Below are positions 1-7,017 of a stretch of 12,574 bases of DNA, piece after piece. The stretch comes from an uncultured bacterium. Its GTDB lineage: Bacteria > Bacillota > Clostridia > Lachnospirales > Lachnospiraceae. A program made the translations under genes and the position numbers. Positions within the stretch are counted from its first letter, which is position 1. Each line of letters opens with the position of its first letter. The stretch is taken from assembly GCA_905215625.1 (NCBI GenBank), contig CAJMQQ010000068.1, positions 1 through 12,574 of the forward strand. The letters are read 5' to 3'. The notes beneath the pieces are model-generated. The model was not told the DNA's origin and did no database searches. It worked only from the letters and a program-made list of their open reading frames with translations.

Positions 1-23
1 TCAAAGCTTACTTTGTAGCCCAT
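1..23 (-). CDS. 5' end of an unidentified gene, truncated by the window edge
   Basis: Only seven complete codons are visible, reading MGYKVSF, so no function can be given. The start is credible because an AAAAGGAGGA ribosome site (31-40) lies seven bases upstream of the ATG at 21-23. A promoter candidate and a leader hairpin lie upstream, between this gene and the sulfotransferase gene that ends at 180. It could therefore be transcribed independently of, or in addition to, the sulfotransferase operon. Confidence 0.7.
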
Positions 24-77
24 TGAGTTATCCTCCTTTTATCGTATATATAAAAAATTTAACATAACATTTTATGA

Positions 78-104
78 CCTGCCGCATTTAGAAGCTGCGG
101 CAGG
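78..104 (-). other. Stem-loop in the leader of the gene starting at 23
   Basis: A perfect 9-bp GC-rich stem is formed by CCTGCCGCA (78-86) and TGCGGCAGG (96-104) around a 9-base loop. On the minus strand it would sit about 13 bases into the inferred leader of the next gene and has no U-tract after it, so it looks like a leader or stabilising structure. On the plus strand it is followed by CTTTTT (105-110), like an intrinsic terminator, but no plus-strand gene precedes it here. It may also help end the sulfotransferase transcript. Confidence 0.55.
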
Positions 105-123
105 CTTTTTGTTATCCTTGTTA

Positions 124-153
124 ATTATAACATGACTTTAGCAGTCGTGTCTA
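124..153 (-). promoter_or_regulatory. Candidate sigma-A promoter for the gene starting at 23
   Basis: Read on the minus strand, TAGACA (-35, 148-153) is separated by 18 bases from TATAAT (-10, 124-129), with a TG one base before it (extended -10). The inferred start site is near 117, giving a leader of about 95 bases. An imperfect 8-5-8 inverted repeat (130-150, arms ACATGACT and AGTCGTGT) fills the spacer. It could be an operator or a weak terminator hairpin for the upstream gene. Confidence 0.5.
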
Positions 154-179
154 TACATAACCGCCAAATTCCCCTTTTT

Positions 180-2057
180 TTATACAAGAACAGTAACTCC
201 AGTCTCATATTTCTTGTCGTCTACTGTCACAGTAATTTCATATTCGCCAGGAATATTCTCTGTTCCAATTGGGAATTCTACTGCTCTTGCATCATGCTCC
301 AAAAACGTTCCTACGCACATTGCCAGGAATGGACGCTTGGTAGTCGGAACAAAATAATGACGGGTCGGAGTGCCGTTTTTGCCTTCTAAATTCAGCATAA
401 CCAGAGTACCCTTTTCAAAGCTTGCCTTAAATACAATTCTGTCTGCTTCTTTTGCAATTTTTGCCTTGTATTCATCCGGAATCATGCCTGCCGGCTCTGC
501 CGGAGCTTCGGTCATAAATTCTTCTGTAGAAGTAATATGGCCTAACAGCTGGCCTTTTCCAAAGGTTACTCGGTCATTCTCATCATACAGATGAAGTTTC
601 TCAGCACGATAGTAGTTTGCCGGAAGATGCATCTCATACAGAACGTTATCGTTCTTTACTTCAACGGTAATGGAACTCAGTTTTACTTCTCCGCTTTCAA
701 TCTCATCGGTAAGGGCTGCTCCCGGGAAGTTTAAGTATTCGTCGCCTCTCTGGCCGATACCGCCGGAATGCACCAGATAGTGGCCTTCCTCATAGTATTC
801 ACAATTGCAGATATAGCAGGAGAAAAATTCTGCTCCCCGCTCCTTGCCGTACTGCCATACCTGGCGGATGGTCATATCATCGGTATTGATGCGGTAAATT
901 ACGCCTCTGGAGAAGTTGTCCTTTGCAGGAATGTATTTTTCTTTTACTTTGGATCTGTAATGGCCGTTGTCAAAGCACATAATGTCGCCGTTTGGCAGAA
1001 CCATACATGCATGCTGTTCATACTGCCAGTCAAACTCATCTCCTACCGGCTTAAAGAAATACTTCTGCATATCTTCCGGCCATCCCTCCGGGTCACCGAT
1101 GATCCAGTTTAACTTACCAGTCTCAAAATCGCGGTTGATAATCGCATCCTGATGACGGCCGGAGAAGGTTAAGGAATTGGTTTTCTTATCATACCATACT
1201 GCATTGTTGTGGAACCAGTCGTGAGCGTCCTGACTGCCGGAACCGCCTACAGGATACACAGGAAGTACATCCTGATGATCCCAGGTCTTTAAAATCTCAC
1301 CAGTCTCCCGGTCAACCATAACGCAGTAATCTTCAACCGTTCCTCTCTCCAGAATCTGGCTTAAAATCAGGATATTTCCATTTTCCATTTCCCACTCATC
1401 ATGGTGATATCCGCCCGGAATCCGGAATTCTTTGTAAATCTTGCCAATCATTCCCATCTCGTAGATACCGGTAGTATGATATGGCGGTGCAACCAGACGG
1501 TCAGTACCAACCAAAAGGCGGCCATTTCTGGCTCTCTTTAAGTCAAAAGCCAGATTTAAGGTATTATACCATCTGGCATCTCCTGCATAGTCATATGCAG
1601 CAGTCAGAGCCGGAGAGGTAGGACTTACAAACATCACGTTGTCCCCGAAATATTCCGGAGTAGTTTCAATGCTGGTTGGCTTATGCAGCTTTTCCGGACG
1701 GGCTTCCGTCTGGATCTTTAATTCCTTGGTTTCGCCGGTGCTCAGTTCGATAACCACAGTGTTCTCATACTCTGGATATAATCCATAAATCGGAAGCACC
1801 ATGTGATGCATATCGCTGGCAGGACGGTACATATAGTCTCCTGCTGCCTCTTTTCCCTTTACGGTTACCTTTGCAAAGGCAGGCTTTTCAGCCTCAAACA
1901 TTACCAGTGCCGTTAAAGGCGCAATAATATAAGGATTTACTACCACAAATGGATTTTCAATGGTATGGGGTTCCTTTTTGTAATCTGCCAGAAATGCCTG
2001 CTCTGCTGCATACTGGCGCTCTATAATATGATCGATTTCTTTAAATAACACGCCCAT
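180..2057 (-). CDS. Aryl-sulfate sulfotransferase (ASST), paralog 1
   Basis: This 625-residue protein belongs to the PAPS-independent arylsulfotransferase family, which moves sulfate from one phenolic sulfate ester to another phenol through a sulfohistidine. The N-terminal beta-sandwich (about 35-120, with NPYIIAPLTALV) and the propeller region are both present. Expected active-site residues are His218/His219 (YHHDE), His283-Asn-Asn285, Arg301 and His349 (YEQHA), the last as likely sulfate acceptor. The His283-Arg301 spacing equals that of His356-Arg374 in E. coli ASST. There is no signal peptide, so a cytoplasmic location is inferred, unlike periplasmic Gram-negative ASST. A CxxCxC cluster (414, 417, 419) is absent from its neighbour paralog. 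The start has an AGGAGA site and matches the MGV start of the paralog. It is last in the operon, 81 bases after paralog 2. Physiological substrates cannot be read from the sequence. Confidence 0.88.
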   Translation of the reverse strand: MGVLFKEIDHIIERQYAAEQAFLADYKKEPHTIENPFVVVNPYIIAPLTALVMFEAEKPAFAKVTVKGKEAAGDYMYRPASDMHHMVLPIYGLYPEYENTVVIELSTGETKELKIQTEARPEKLHKPTSIETTPEYFGDNVMFVSPTSPALTAAYDYAGDARWYNTLNLAFDLKRARNGRLLVGTDRLVAPPYHTTGIYEMGMIGKIYKEFRIPGGYHHDEWEMENGNILILSQILERGTVEDYCVMVDRETGEILKTWDHQDVLPVYPVGGSGSQDAHDWFHNNAVWYDKKTNSLTFSGRHQDAIINRDFETGKLNWIIGDPEGWPEDMQKYFFKPVGDEFDWQYEQHACMVLPNGDIMCFDNGHYRSKVKEKYIPAKDNFSRGVIYRINTDDMTIRQVWQYGKERGAEFFSCYICNCEYYEEGHYLVHSGGIGQRGDEYLNFPGAALTDEIESGEVKLSSITVEVKNDNVLYEMHLPANYYRAEKLHLYDENDRVTFGKGQLLGHITSTEEFMTEAPAEPAGMIPDEYKAKIAKEADRIVFKASFEKGTLVMLNLEGKNGTPTRHYFVPTTKRPFLAMCVGTFLEHDARAVEFPIGTENIPGEYEITVTVDDKKYETGVTVLV

Positions 2058-2090
2058 TTTTTATTCTCCTGTCTTACGAATAATATGATC

Positions 2091-2115
2091 CGGGACCCCC
2101 GGTCTGGGAGTCCCG
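2091..2115 (-). other. Intercistronic hairpin between the two sulfotransferase genes
   Basis: A 10-bp stem with one mismatch (CGGGACCCCC at 2091-2100, GGGAGTCCCG at 2106-2115) encloses a 5-base loop. No U-tract follows on the minus strand, so it is not a classical terminator. Partial termination or 3' protection of the upstream message is possible. The flanking ATCCG and CGGAT (2088-2092 and 2125-2129) could form an alternative outer stem. Confidence 0.6.
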
Positions 2116-2138
2116 CAATCGTTTCGGATTATTATGTA

Positions 2139-4013
2139 TTAGCAGTGAATCTGAACTCCAGTCTCGTACTTCTTATCGTCTACAATCACTCTTACGTCAT
2201 AAGTACCCTTTAATCCAGCCTTATTTACACTGGTTCTGGTATTGCGCTCGTCGGAATCCAGGAAGGTACCGCAGCACATTGCCAGGTAAGCAACTGCTGT
2301 AGTAGAGATGAAGTATCTGTGAACTTCCTCGCCCTGCTCTAACAGCATCATAACCATCTGGCCTCTTTCAAATCTGGAGTAGAAGGTGAACCGGTCTACT
2401 TCTTCTACGATTCTTGCATTGCAGCTTTCTGGAAGCAGTTCGCCGCAGCTTTCCATTGGAATATCAGTCTCAAATTCCTTGGTATGGCCCATAACGCCTA
2501 AGATCTGGCCCTTGCCTAACTCTAAGTTGATGCCGTCGCTGTACAGTTTCAGCTTCTCGCCACGGTAGTAGTTGCCTGGGCAGTCCATTTCCAGCATCTT
2601 CTTGTTATCGCATACTTCAACGGTAATGCTGTGAAGCTCGCCGCCCATATCCTTTGCAAATGCTCCAAGTGCTTCAGATGGATTGCCTTCCTTGTCATAT
2701 GCAATACCGCCGGAATGTACCATGTAATGGCCTTCATTGTAGTATTCTACGTTACAGATATATGGAGAGAAGAACTCAGCGCCCTTGTCCTTGCCATATT
2801 CCCAAACCTGCTCAATGGTCATATCCTTTGTGTTGATGCGGTAACGAACGCCTCTGGAGTAGTTGTCTTTTGCCTTTAATTCTTTTGCAGGACGGTCAAC
2901 CTGCTTGCAGCCGTAGTGATGGTTGTCAAAGCACATTACGTCACCGTTTGGTGTAATCACGTTTGCGTGCTGCTCATACTGCCATCCAAAGTTGTTGCCA
3001 ATTGGCTTGAAGAAATACTTGTCTACCATCTCCTGAGGCCAGCCAGCCGGATCACCGATAATCCAGTTTAATTCACCAGTCTCAAAGTCGATATTTACCA
3101 TACTGTCAATATGACGGCCGGAGAAGGTTAAAGAATTGGTATTCTTGTCATACCATACTGCATTGTTATGGAACCAGTCTTCATCAGACCAGCTGCCAGA
3201 ACGGCTTACTGTCTTTGGATCTAAAAACTTCTTGTAATCCCAGGTCTTTAAGATCTCACCAGTGTTTCTGTCTAACAGAACGCACTTGTCTTCAACGGTA
3301 TCGCTTTCCAGATCATCTGTCAGACACAGAAGGTTGCCGTCTTCCATTTCGAATTCATCATGGTGATAACCGCCTGGTACACGGAATTCTTTGTAAATCT
3401 TTCCGCAAGGGCTGATCTCATAAAGTCCGGACATATAGTAAGGCATCTTGATCAGACGGCTGGAACCCATAATCAGGTTGCCGTTTTTCAGTCTCTTTAC
3501 GTCGAATACGCAAGGTACGTTCATGTGCCATCTTGCATCACCTGCGTAGTCAAATGCAGAAGCCAGATCTTCTCCAGCCGGAGATACTAAAATTACATTG
3601 TCCTGTAAATATTCCGGAGTGGTATCCATGTAATGGATTGCTTCCTTACCCTCGTATACGTCTGGAACGTCAATGGTAATCACATTGGATTCGCCGCGGT
3701 ATGCGCGAATCTCTACCTTGTTGGAGTAGTTGGAATACAGACCTACAACTGGAAGCACATGCTTCTTTGCCTTCGGGAAGGTATGGCTCATGTTTGCTTC
3801 TTTGGTCTTTCCTAATACTGTAATTGTAACCGCCGTTTCCTCTTCTGTCTCAAAACATACAACTGCAGAAAGAGGGCTGATGATGTACAGATTGTACTTT
3901 ACTAAAGGATTCTGAATGGTGTAATTTCCTGCCTCAAACTCCTTTAACATAGCCTGCTCTGCTTCATACTGCCGATCAATTAAATGATCCTCATAGATGT
4001 AATTAACGCCCAT
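2139..4013 (-). CDS. Aryl-sulfate sulfotransferase (ASST), paralog 2
   Basis: This 624-residue protein is a full-length paralog of the downstream gene, collinear throughout and most alike in the catalytic propeller (about 200-430). It transfers sulfate between phenolic compounds. His217/His218 (YHHDE), His282-Asn-Asn284, Arg300 and His349 match the expected active site, with His349 the likely sulfohistidine. There is no signal peptide, so it is probably cytoplasmic. About 15 cysteines, including a C-terminal one, suit a reduced compartment. I chose ATG 4013 over the in-frame ATG at 4028 because the GGAGG that would serve 4013 lies inside the first codons of the longer form, which has no ribosome site. 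The shorter start also gives MGV, as in paralog 1. It follows thioredoxin by 44 bases in one operon. Both paralogs end in a shared DDKKYETGV segment. The two copies may differ in donor or acceptor phenol. Confidence 0.88.
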   Translation of the reverse strand: MGVNYIYEDHLIDRQYEAEQAMLKEFEAGNYTIQNPLVKYNLYIISPLSAVVCFETEEETAVTITVLGKTKEANMSHTFPKAKKHVLPVVGLYSNYSNKVEIRAYRGESNVITIDVPDVYEGKEAIHYMDTTPEYLQDNVILVSPAGEDLASAFDYAGDARWHMNVPCVFDVKRLKNGNLIMGSSRLIKMPYYMSGLYEISPCGKIYKEFRVPGGYHHDEFEMEDGNLLCLTDDLESDTVEDKCVLLDRNTGEILKTWDYKKFLDPKTVSRSGSWSDEDWFHNNAVWYDKNTNSLTFSGRHIDSMVNIDFETGELNWIIGDPAGWPQEMVDKYFFKPIGNNFGWQYEQHANVITPNGDVMCFDNHHYGCKQVDRPAKELKAKDNYSRGVRYRINTKDMTIEQVWEYGKDKGAEFFSPYICNVEYYNEGHYMVHSGGIAYDKEGNPSEALGAFAKDMGGELHSITVEVCDNKKMLEMDCPGNYYRGEKLKLYSDGINLELGKGQILGVMGHTKEFETDIPMESCGELLPESCNARIVEEVDRFTFYSRFERGQMVMMLLEQGEEVHRYFISTTAVAYLAMCCGTFLDSDERNTRTSVNKAGLKGTYDVRVIVDDKKYETGVQIHC

Positions 4014-4021
4014 TTCTTTTT

Positions 4022-4026
4022 CCTCC
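4022..4026 (-). promoter_or_regulatory. Ribosome binding site that fixes the start of ASST paralog 2
   Basis: GGAGG on the minus strand lies eight bases before the ATG at 4011-4013. It overlaps the alternative upstream ATG (4026-4028), which itself is preceded only by A-rich sequence without a Shine-Dalgarno match. This supports the shorter protein. Confidence 0.8.
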
Positions 4027-4057
4027 ATTATTTGTTTTTGCTTTTGGAATATAGTTC

Positions 4058-4369
4058 TTACATATTTTCCTTTACCATATTTACAATAACCGGCTTCTGC
4101 TGTAATCCCTGAAGACGTTTTACTTCAGTTCCATCCTTTAACAGAATTAAAGTCGGATATCCTGCTACACCGTATTCAGCGGTTAATTCTTTGTTCTGGT
4201 CAAAATCTACTTTTAAAATGGTTAAATCATCACCGAACTCTTTTTCTACATCCTTTAATACAAATCCCAGCATTTTGCATGGGCCGCAGGTAGTAGAGAA
4301 AAAGTCAGCCAGAACCAGGCCCTTATCAGCCAGCTCCTTAAACTCTGCACTGTTTACTTCTTTTAACAT
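4058..4369 (-). CDS. trxA: Thioredoxin
   Basis: This small dithiol protein (103 residues, slightly below the usual 105-110) reduces disulfides of partner proteins in the cytoplasm. The redox motif CGPC is at 28-31, preceded by Thr-Thr instead of the usual Trp. The buried Asp (22) and the cis-Pro of GYPT (72) are present. The start has a strong AAGGAGGAG site. It lies 18 bases after the thioredoxin reductase gene and 44 bases before ASST paralog 2, so the three are probably co-transcribed. The context suggests it serves the sulfotransferases or another redox step of this pathway rather than being the housekeeping copy; that is inference. The Trp-to-Thr change should alter the redox or docking surface. 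Confidence 0.92.
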   Translation of the reverse strand: MLKEVNSAEFKELADKGLVLADFFSTTCGPCKMLGFVLKDVEKEFGDDLTILKVDFDQNKELTAEYGVAGYPTLILLKDGTEVKRLQGLQQKPVIVNMVKENM

Positions 4370-4387
4370 CGTACTTCTCCTCCTTAA

Positions 4388-5308
4388 TTATAAATTTTTA
4401 ACGTAATGGGATGCTTCCTGAGCAGCAATTGCACCGTCTGCACAGGCTGTAATAACCTGACGCAGATTCTTGGTTACACAGTCACCAGCTCCGAAAATAC
4501 CCGGAACTTTCGTTGCCATATGCTCATCTACTTCCACATATCCGAATTTATTTAATACGCCCAGGTCTTTAAAGCAGTCTGTGGTAGGGGTTAAACCGAT
4601 ATATTCAAATACGCCGTCGCACTGAACTGTATGTTCCTCTCCATTCTGAGTGGATTTAAAGTGAACTCCTTCTACTTTGGTATCGCCTGTGATTTCCAGA
4701 ATATCCTGATATGGATAAATAGTTACATTTTCCATTGCCCGAAGCTTATCGCATGCAATCGGATCTGCTGTCAGATCAAACATGGTAACGATGGTCAGGG
4801 ATTTGACCATGCCTGCCAGGAAAATAGATTCCTCAACAGCAGAGTTTCCGCCGCCAATGACTACTACGTCTCTGTCGCGGTACTGGGCGCCGTCGCAGAT
4901 TGCACACCAGCTTACGCCGTTGCCCCTAAACTTGTCCTCTCCCGGAATGCCCAGGCATCTGGGCTGTGTACCGGTTGCAAGAATTACGGATTTTGTTGTA
5001 AATTCCTTACCGTCCTCTTCGCATACGACTACTTTTTCAGCGCCGTTGTCTTTTACTTCCTTTACAGTTGCATAATCAAATGTAATGGTGTCAAACTGCT
5101 GTGTATGTTCAAACATCTGATATGCCAGTTCAGCGCCATTTACCGTACCTACGCCAGTGTAATTCTGTATCTCATTGGTATTAATAATCTGTCCGCCTGG
5201 AGCCAGCTTATCCAGCATCAGAACATTCATATCTGCTCTTGCTGCATAAATAGCAGCCGTCATGCCTGCCGGACCGGCACCAATAATCACTACATCATAC
5301 TGTGCCAT
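4388..5308 (-). CDS. trxB: Thioredoxin reductase-like flavoprotein
   Basis: This 306-residue low-molecular-weight thioredoxin reductase homologue uses FAD to reduce thioredoxin. The FAD dinucleotide motif GAGPAG is at 10-15, the redox-active CAIC at 135-138, a second nucleotide-binding GGGNSA at 152-157, and the C-terminal FAD motif GIFGAGDC at 270-277. The HRRxxxR motif that binds the NADPH 2'-phosphate in E. coli TrxB is missing: the matching stretch (175-181) reads TMFDLTA. NADPH is therefore doubtful as donor, and NADH or a ferredoxin-type donor is possible. The start is ATG 5308, ten bases after AAGGAG. The TTG nine bases further upstream is one base from the ribosome site and is unlikely. 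It lies immediately upstream of trxA and after a hairpin that separates it from the transporter gene. Confidence 0.9.
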   Translation of the reverse strand: MAQYDVVIIGAGPAGMTAAIYAARADMNVLMLDKLAPGGQIINTNEIQNYTGVGTVNGAELAYQMFEHTQQFDTITFDYATVKEVKDNGAEKVVVCEEDGKEFTTKSVILATGTQPRCLGIPGEDKFRGNGVSWCAICDGAQYRDRDVVVIGGGNSAVEESIFLAGMVKSLTIVTMFDLTADPIACDKLRAMENVTIYPYQDILEITGDTKVEGVHFKSTQNGEEHTVQCDGVFEYIGLTPTTDCFKDLGVLNKFGYVEVDEHMATKVPGIFGAGDCVTKNLRQVITACADGAIAAQEASHYVKNL

Positions 5309-5337
5309 CGTTATCAATCTCCTTTCTTATCTAACAG

Positions 5338-5368
5338 CTGTAGAGGATCCTTACAGAATCCCCTACAG
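5338..5368 (-). other. Intercistronic hairpin between transporter and thioredoxin reductase genes
   Basis: An 11-bp stem with one mismatch (CTGTAGAGGAT at 5338-5348, ATCCCCTACAG at 5358-5368) has a 9-base loop. No U-run follows on the minus strand, so read-through into trxB is expected. It may mark a processing or stability boundary that lets the membrane and soluble parts of the operon differ in message level. Confidence 0.55.
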
Positions 5369-5389
5369 CAAACTTTTTCTAATTCGTAA

Positions 5390-6862
5390 TTACATTAAAA
5401 TACTGGTCAGCGGAATACCTACAAGCAGCATAATTGCCATTTCCAGAAGAACGATTGGCAGAGTGTACTGATATACATACTTGGTTGGAATCCACTCCTT
5501 GTTGCTGTGCAGGATTGCAGCAAACGGAGAAGCTGCCGGAGTAACTGCTGCAGATAACAGTACGAACTGAATCATCAGAGTTACGATCGGCCTTGCATCA
5601 GCACCGGTCTGAATACAGTAGGTCATAATAATCGGCTGTAAAATCATACCGATAACCAAGCTGTTGCAGATATTGGTTAAGATACCGCCTAAGCCCAGAA
5701 TCAGAACAATAAATACAACTGGGGACATTCCCTGGAAAATCGGGGAAAGTACATATGCCAGGAATGCGGAAACACCAGTAGACGGATTGGTTAATACGCT
5801 TCCTAAAAATACTGCTGCCATAATAATGAAGTAAGAACCCCAGCTTACATTATTTGCCAATACCTTCGGGATGTCTAAGATTGGCTGTCCCTTAATATGG
5901 ATTGCTGCCATCAGTGCTGCTACTGTCATTGCGATACCGTATACAGCCGGCTTTAAGGTAGACATCAGCGGAAGGGTTGGGAACAGGGACGGAAGCATTA
6001 ATCCTAAAATAACAACAATAAATCCTCCGCAGTATAACTTCTGCTGCAGACTCATTGGAGGCAGCGGATTCTTTGCAAAAGTTTCTACATTAAAGTTCTT
6101 CATCTTGGAAACGTCTGGACGAAGTACAAATTTGCAGAATAAAATTGCAACTGCAATCATAACCATACCCAGAATAATAGCTGTTGCCAGATAAGCGCCG
6201 CTGTTTACGATAATCGGGCCGCCAGGCATCTCTGCAGTAATCTTTTCAAAGTTGCTGAGCAGAGCCAGACCATTCTGTGCGAATGGAGCCATTGGGAAAC
6301 CAATTAAGGAAGCGATAACAATCATGGTAAGTGCAACTCTTGGGAATGCATCGCCTTTCTTATAACCTACATCATCAAAAATTCCGTACAGAACTGGCCA
6401 CAATACAAAAATCGGAGTAAATGCATTAATAAAACCAGCGATAAAATAACATCCTACACAGAGAACGCCAAGGAACAGCCATGGCTTGCCATTGGTAAAC
6501 TTTCTGGTCAGGAAGAATCTGCCTAAGTATGCACTAATCTTATAGTATGCAAGACCACCAGACATAATCAGCATGAACAGAACCTGTACCGTTACCGGCG
6601 CACCGAATGCCTGTGCCAGAACCTCATTCATCGTGCCATAATGGGAGAAACCAAGCATACCAATAGAGAGGATACTTCCCCAAATCGGATCTGCAAAAGT
6701 CCAAAGATACAATGTGCCCAGGAAGATACCCAGGACTTCCATACCAACCGGCGTTACTTCCGGAAGACTGATGGGCAGGTAACGGAAGAAAATCATGATA
6801 CCCACGCCAATGAGTGAATGAATTGTTAACATTCTCTCTTGTTTGTCGACTGTGTTAGCCAT
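5390..6862 (-). CDS. DASS/SLC13-like anion transporter
   Basis: This 490-residue polytopic membrane protein has about a dozen hydrophobic segments and the layout of the divalent anion:sodium symporter family (SLC13, ion transporter superfamily), whose members carry dicarboxylates, citrate or sulfate. Two pseudo-repeated substrate-site segments are visible: FINAFTPIFVLWP (about 144-156) and TNICNSLVIGMILQP (about 396-410). They sit where the family has SNT tips, but both are diverged, so the substrate is probably not a standard dicarboxylate. The start is ATG 6862 with AAAGGGG eight bases upstream; extending further would run into the promoter. It is the first gene of the ASST operon and follows a class II operator. 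Import of an aryl sulfate or phenolic acid, or anion exchange, is the natural guess from context but is not shown. Confidence 0.75.
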   Translation of the reverse strand: MANTVDKQERMLTIHSLIGVGIMIFFRYLPISLPEVTPVGMEVLGIFLGTLYLWTFADPIWGSILSIGMLGFSHYGTMNEVLAQAFGAPVTVQVLFMLIMSGGLAYYKISAYLGRFFLTRKFTNGKPWLFLGVLCVGCYFIAGFINAFTPIFVLWPVLYGIFDDVGYKKGDAFPRVALTMIVIASLIGFPMAPFAQNGLALLSNFEKITAEMPGGPIIVNSGAYLATAIILGMVMIAVAILFCKFVLRPDVSKMKNFNVETFAKNPLPPMSLQQKLYCGGFIVVILGLMLPSLFPTLPLMSTLKPAVYGIAMTVAALMAAIHIKGQPILDIPKVLANNVSWGSYFIIMAAVFLGSVLTNPSTGVSAFLAYVLSPIFQGMSPVVFIVLILGLGGILTNICNSLVIGMILQPIIMTYCIQTGADARPIVTLMIQFVLLSAAVTPAASPFAAILHSNKEWIPTKYVYQYTLPIVLLEMAIMLLVGIPLTSILM

Positions 6863-6912
6863 CTCATTTACCCCTTTTCTATAAGTGATTGTTAAATATA
6901 TAACTTTGTCTA

Positions 6913-6921
6913 ATTGTACCA
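6913..6921 (-). promoter_or_regulatory. Extended -10 promoter of the transporter-ASST operon
   Basis: On the minus strand TGG precedes TACAAT (6913-6918), an extended -10. The -35 region is poor (TATTTT at 17-base spacing), as expected of an activator-dependent promoter. The inferred start site is A at 6906, giving a leader of about 43 bases to ATG 6862. The palindromic operator is then centred at -41.5. Confidence 0.6.
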
Positions 6922-6936
6922 TAAAAATGTATTTCA

Positions 6937-6958
6937 AAATATAACCTGTGTTATATTT
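6937..6958. promoter_or_regulatory. Palindromic Crp/Fnr-type operator
   Basis: A perfect inverted repeat has 9-base arms, AAATATAAC and GTTATATTT, around CTGT. The core ATAAC-N4-GTTAT has the 5-4-5 geometry of Crp/Fnr-family sites (FNR TTGAT-N4-ATCAA, CprK TTAAT-N4-ATTAA) but a different sequence. Its centre (6947.5) is 41.5 bp upstream of the inferred transporter-operon start and about 47.5 bp upstream of the inferred regulator start. The divergent Crp/Fnr-family protein is its probable ligand-controlled binder. Confidence 0.75.
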
Positions 6959-6979
6959 GTAGATTTTTTGTTTATATTG

Positions 6980-6988
6980 TGATACAAT
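6980..6988 (+). promoter_or_regulatory. Extended -10 promoter of the Crp/Fnr-family regulator
   Basis: TGA followed by TACAAT (6983-6988) forms an extended -10. The -35 region at 17-base spacing (TAGATT, 6960-6965) is weak and abuts the palindromic operator, so autoregulation is plausible. The -10 lies in a second small inverted repeat, ATTGT-GAT-ACAAT (6976-6988), which I regard as incidental to the -10. Confidence 0.5.
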
Positions 6989-7017
6989 GTCTAGAGATTA
7001 TTACAAAGGAGTTTAAC

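Noticed and set aside
60..72. TAACATAAC sequence resembling operator half-sites upstream of the gene at 23
   Set aside because: It is not palindromic with the right spacing, so it cannot be called a second regulator site.
4631..5389. 252-codon open frame on the plus strand opposite trxB
   Set aside because: It lies antisense over a clear thioredoxin reductase, is rich in Cys, Ser and aromatic residues with no family resemblance, and appears to be a codon-bias shadow.
6863..6937. Longer N-terminus for the transporter
   Set aside because: The extension runs through the -10 element and start site, and ATG 6862 has an AAAGGGG site.
6976..6988. Second small palindrome ATTGT-GAT-ACAAT near the regulator promoter
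   Set aside because: It coincides with the extended -10 element and has a three-base centre unlike the main operator, so it is probably incidental.
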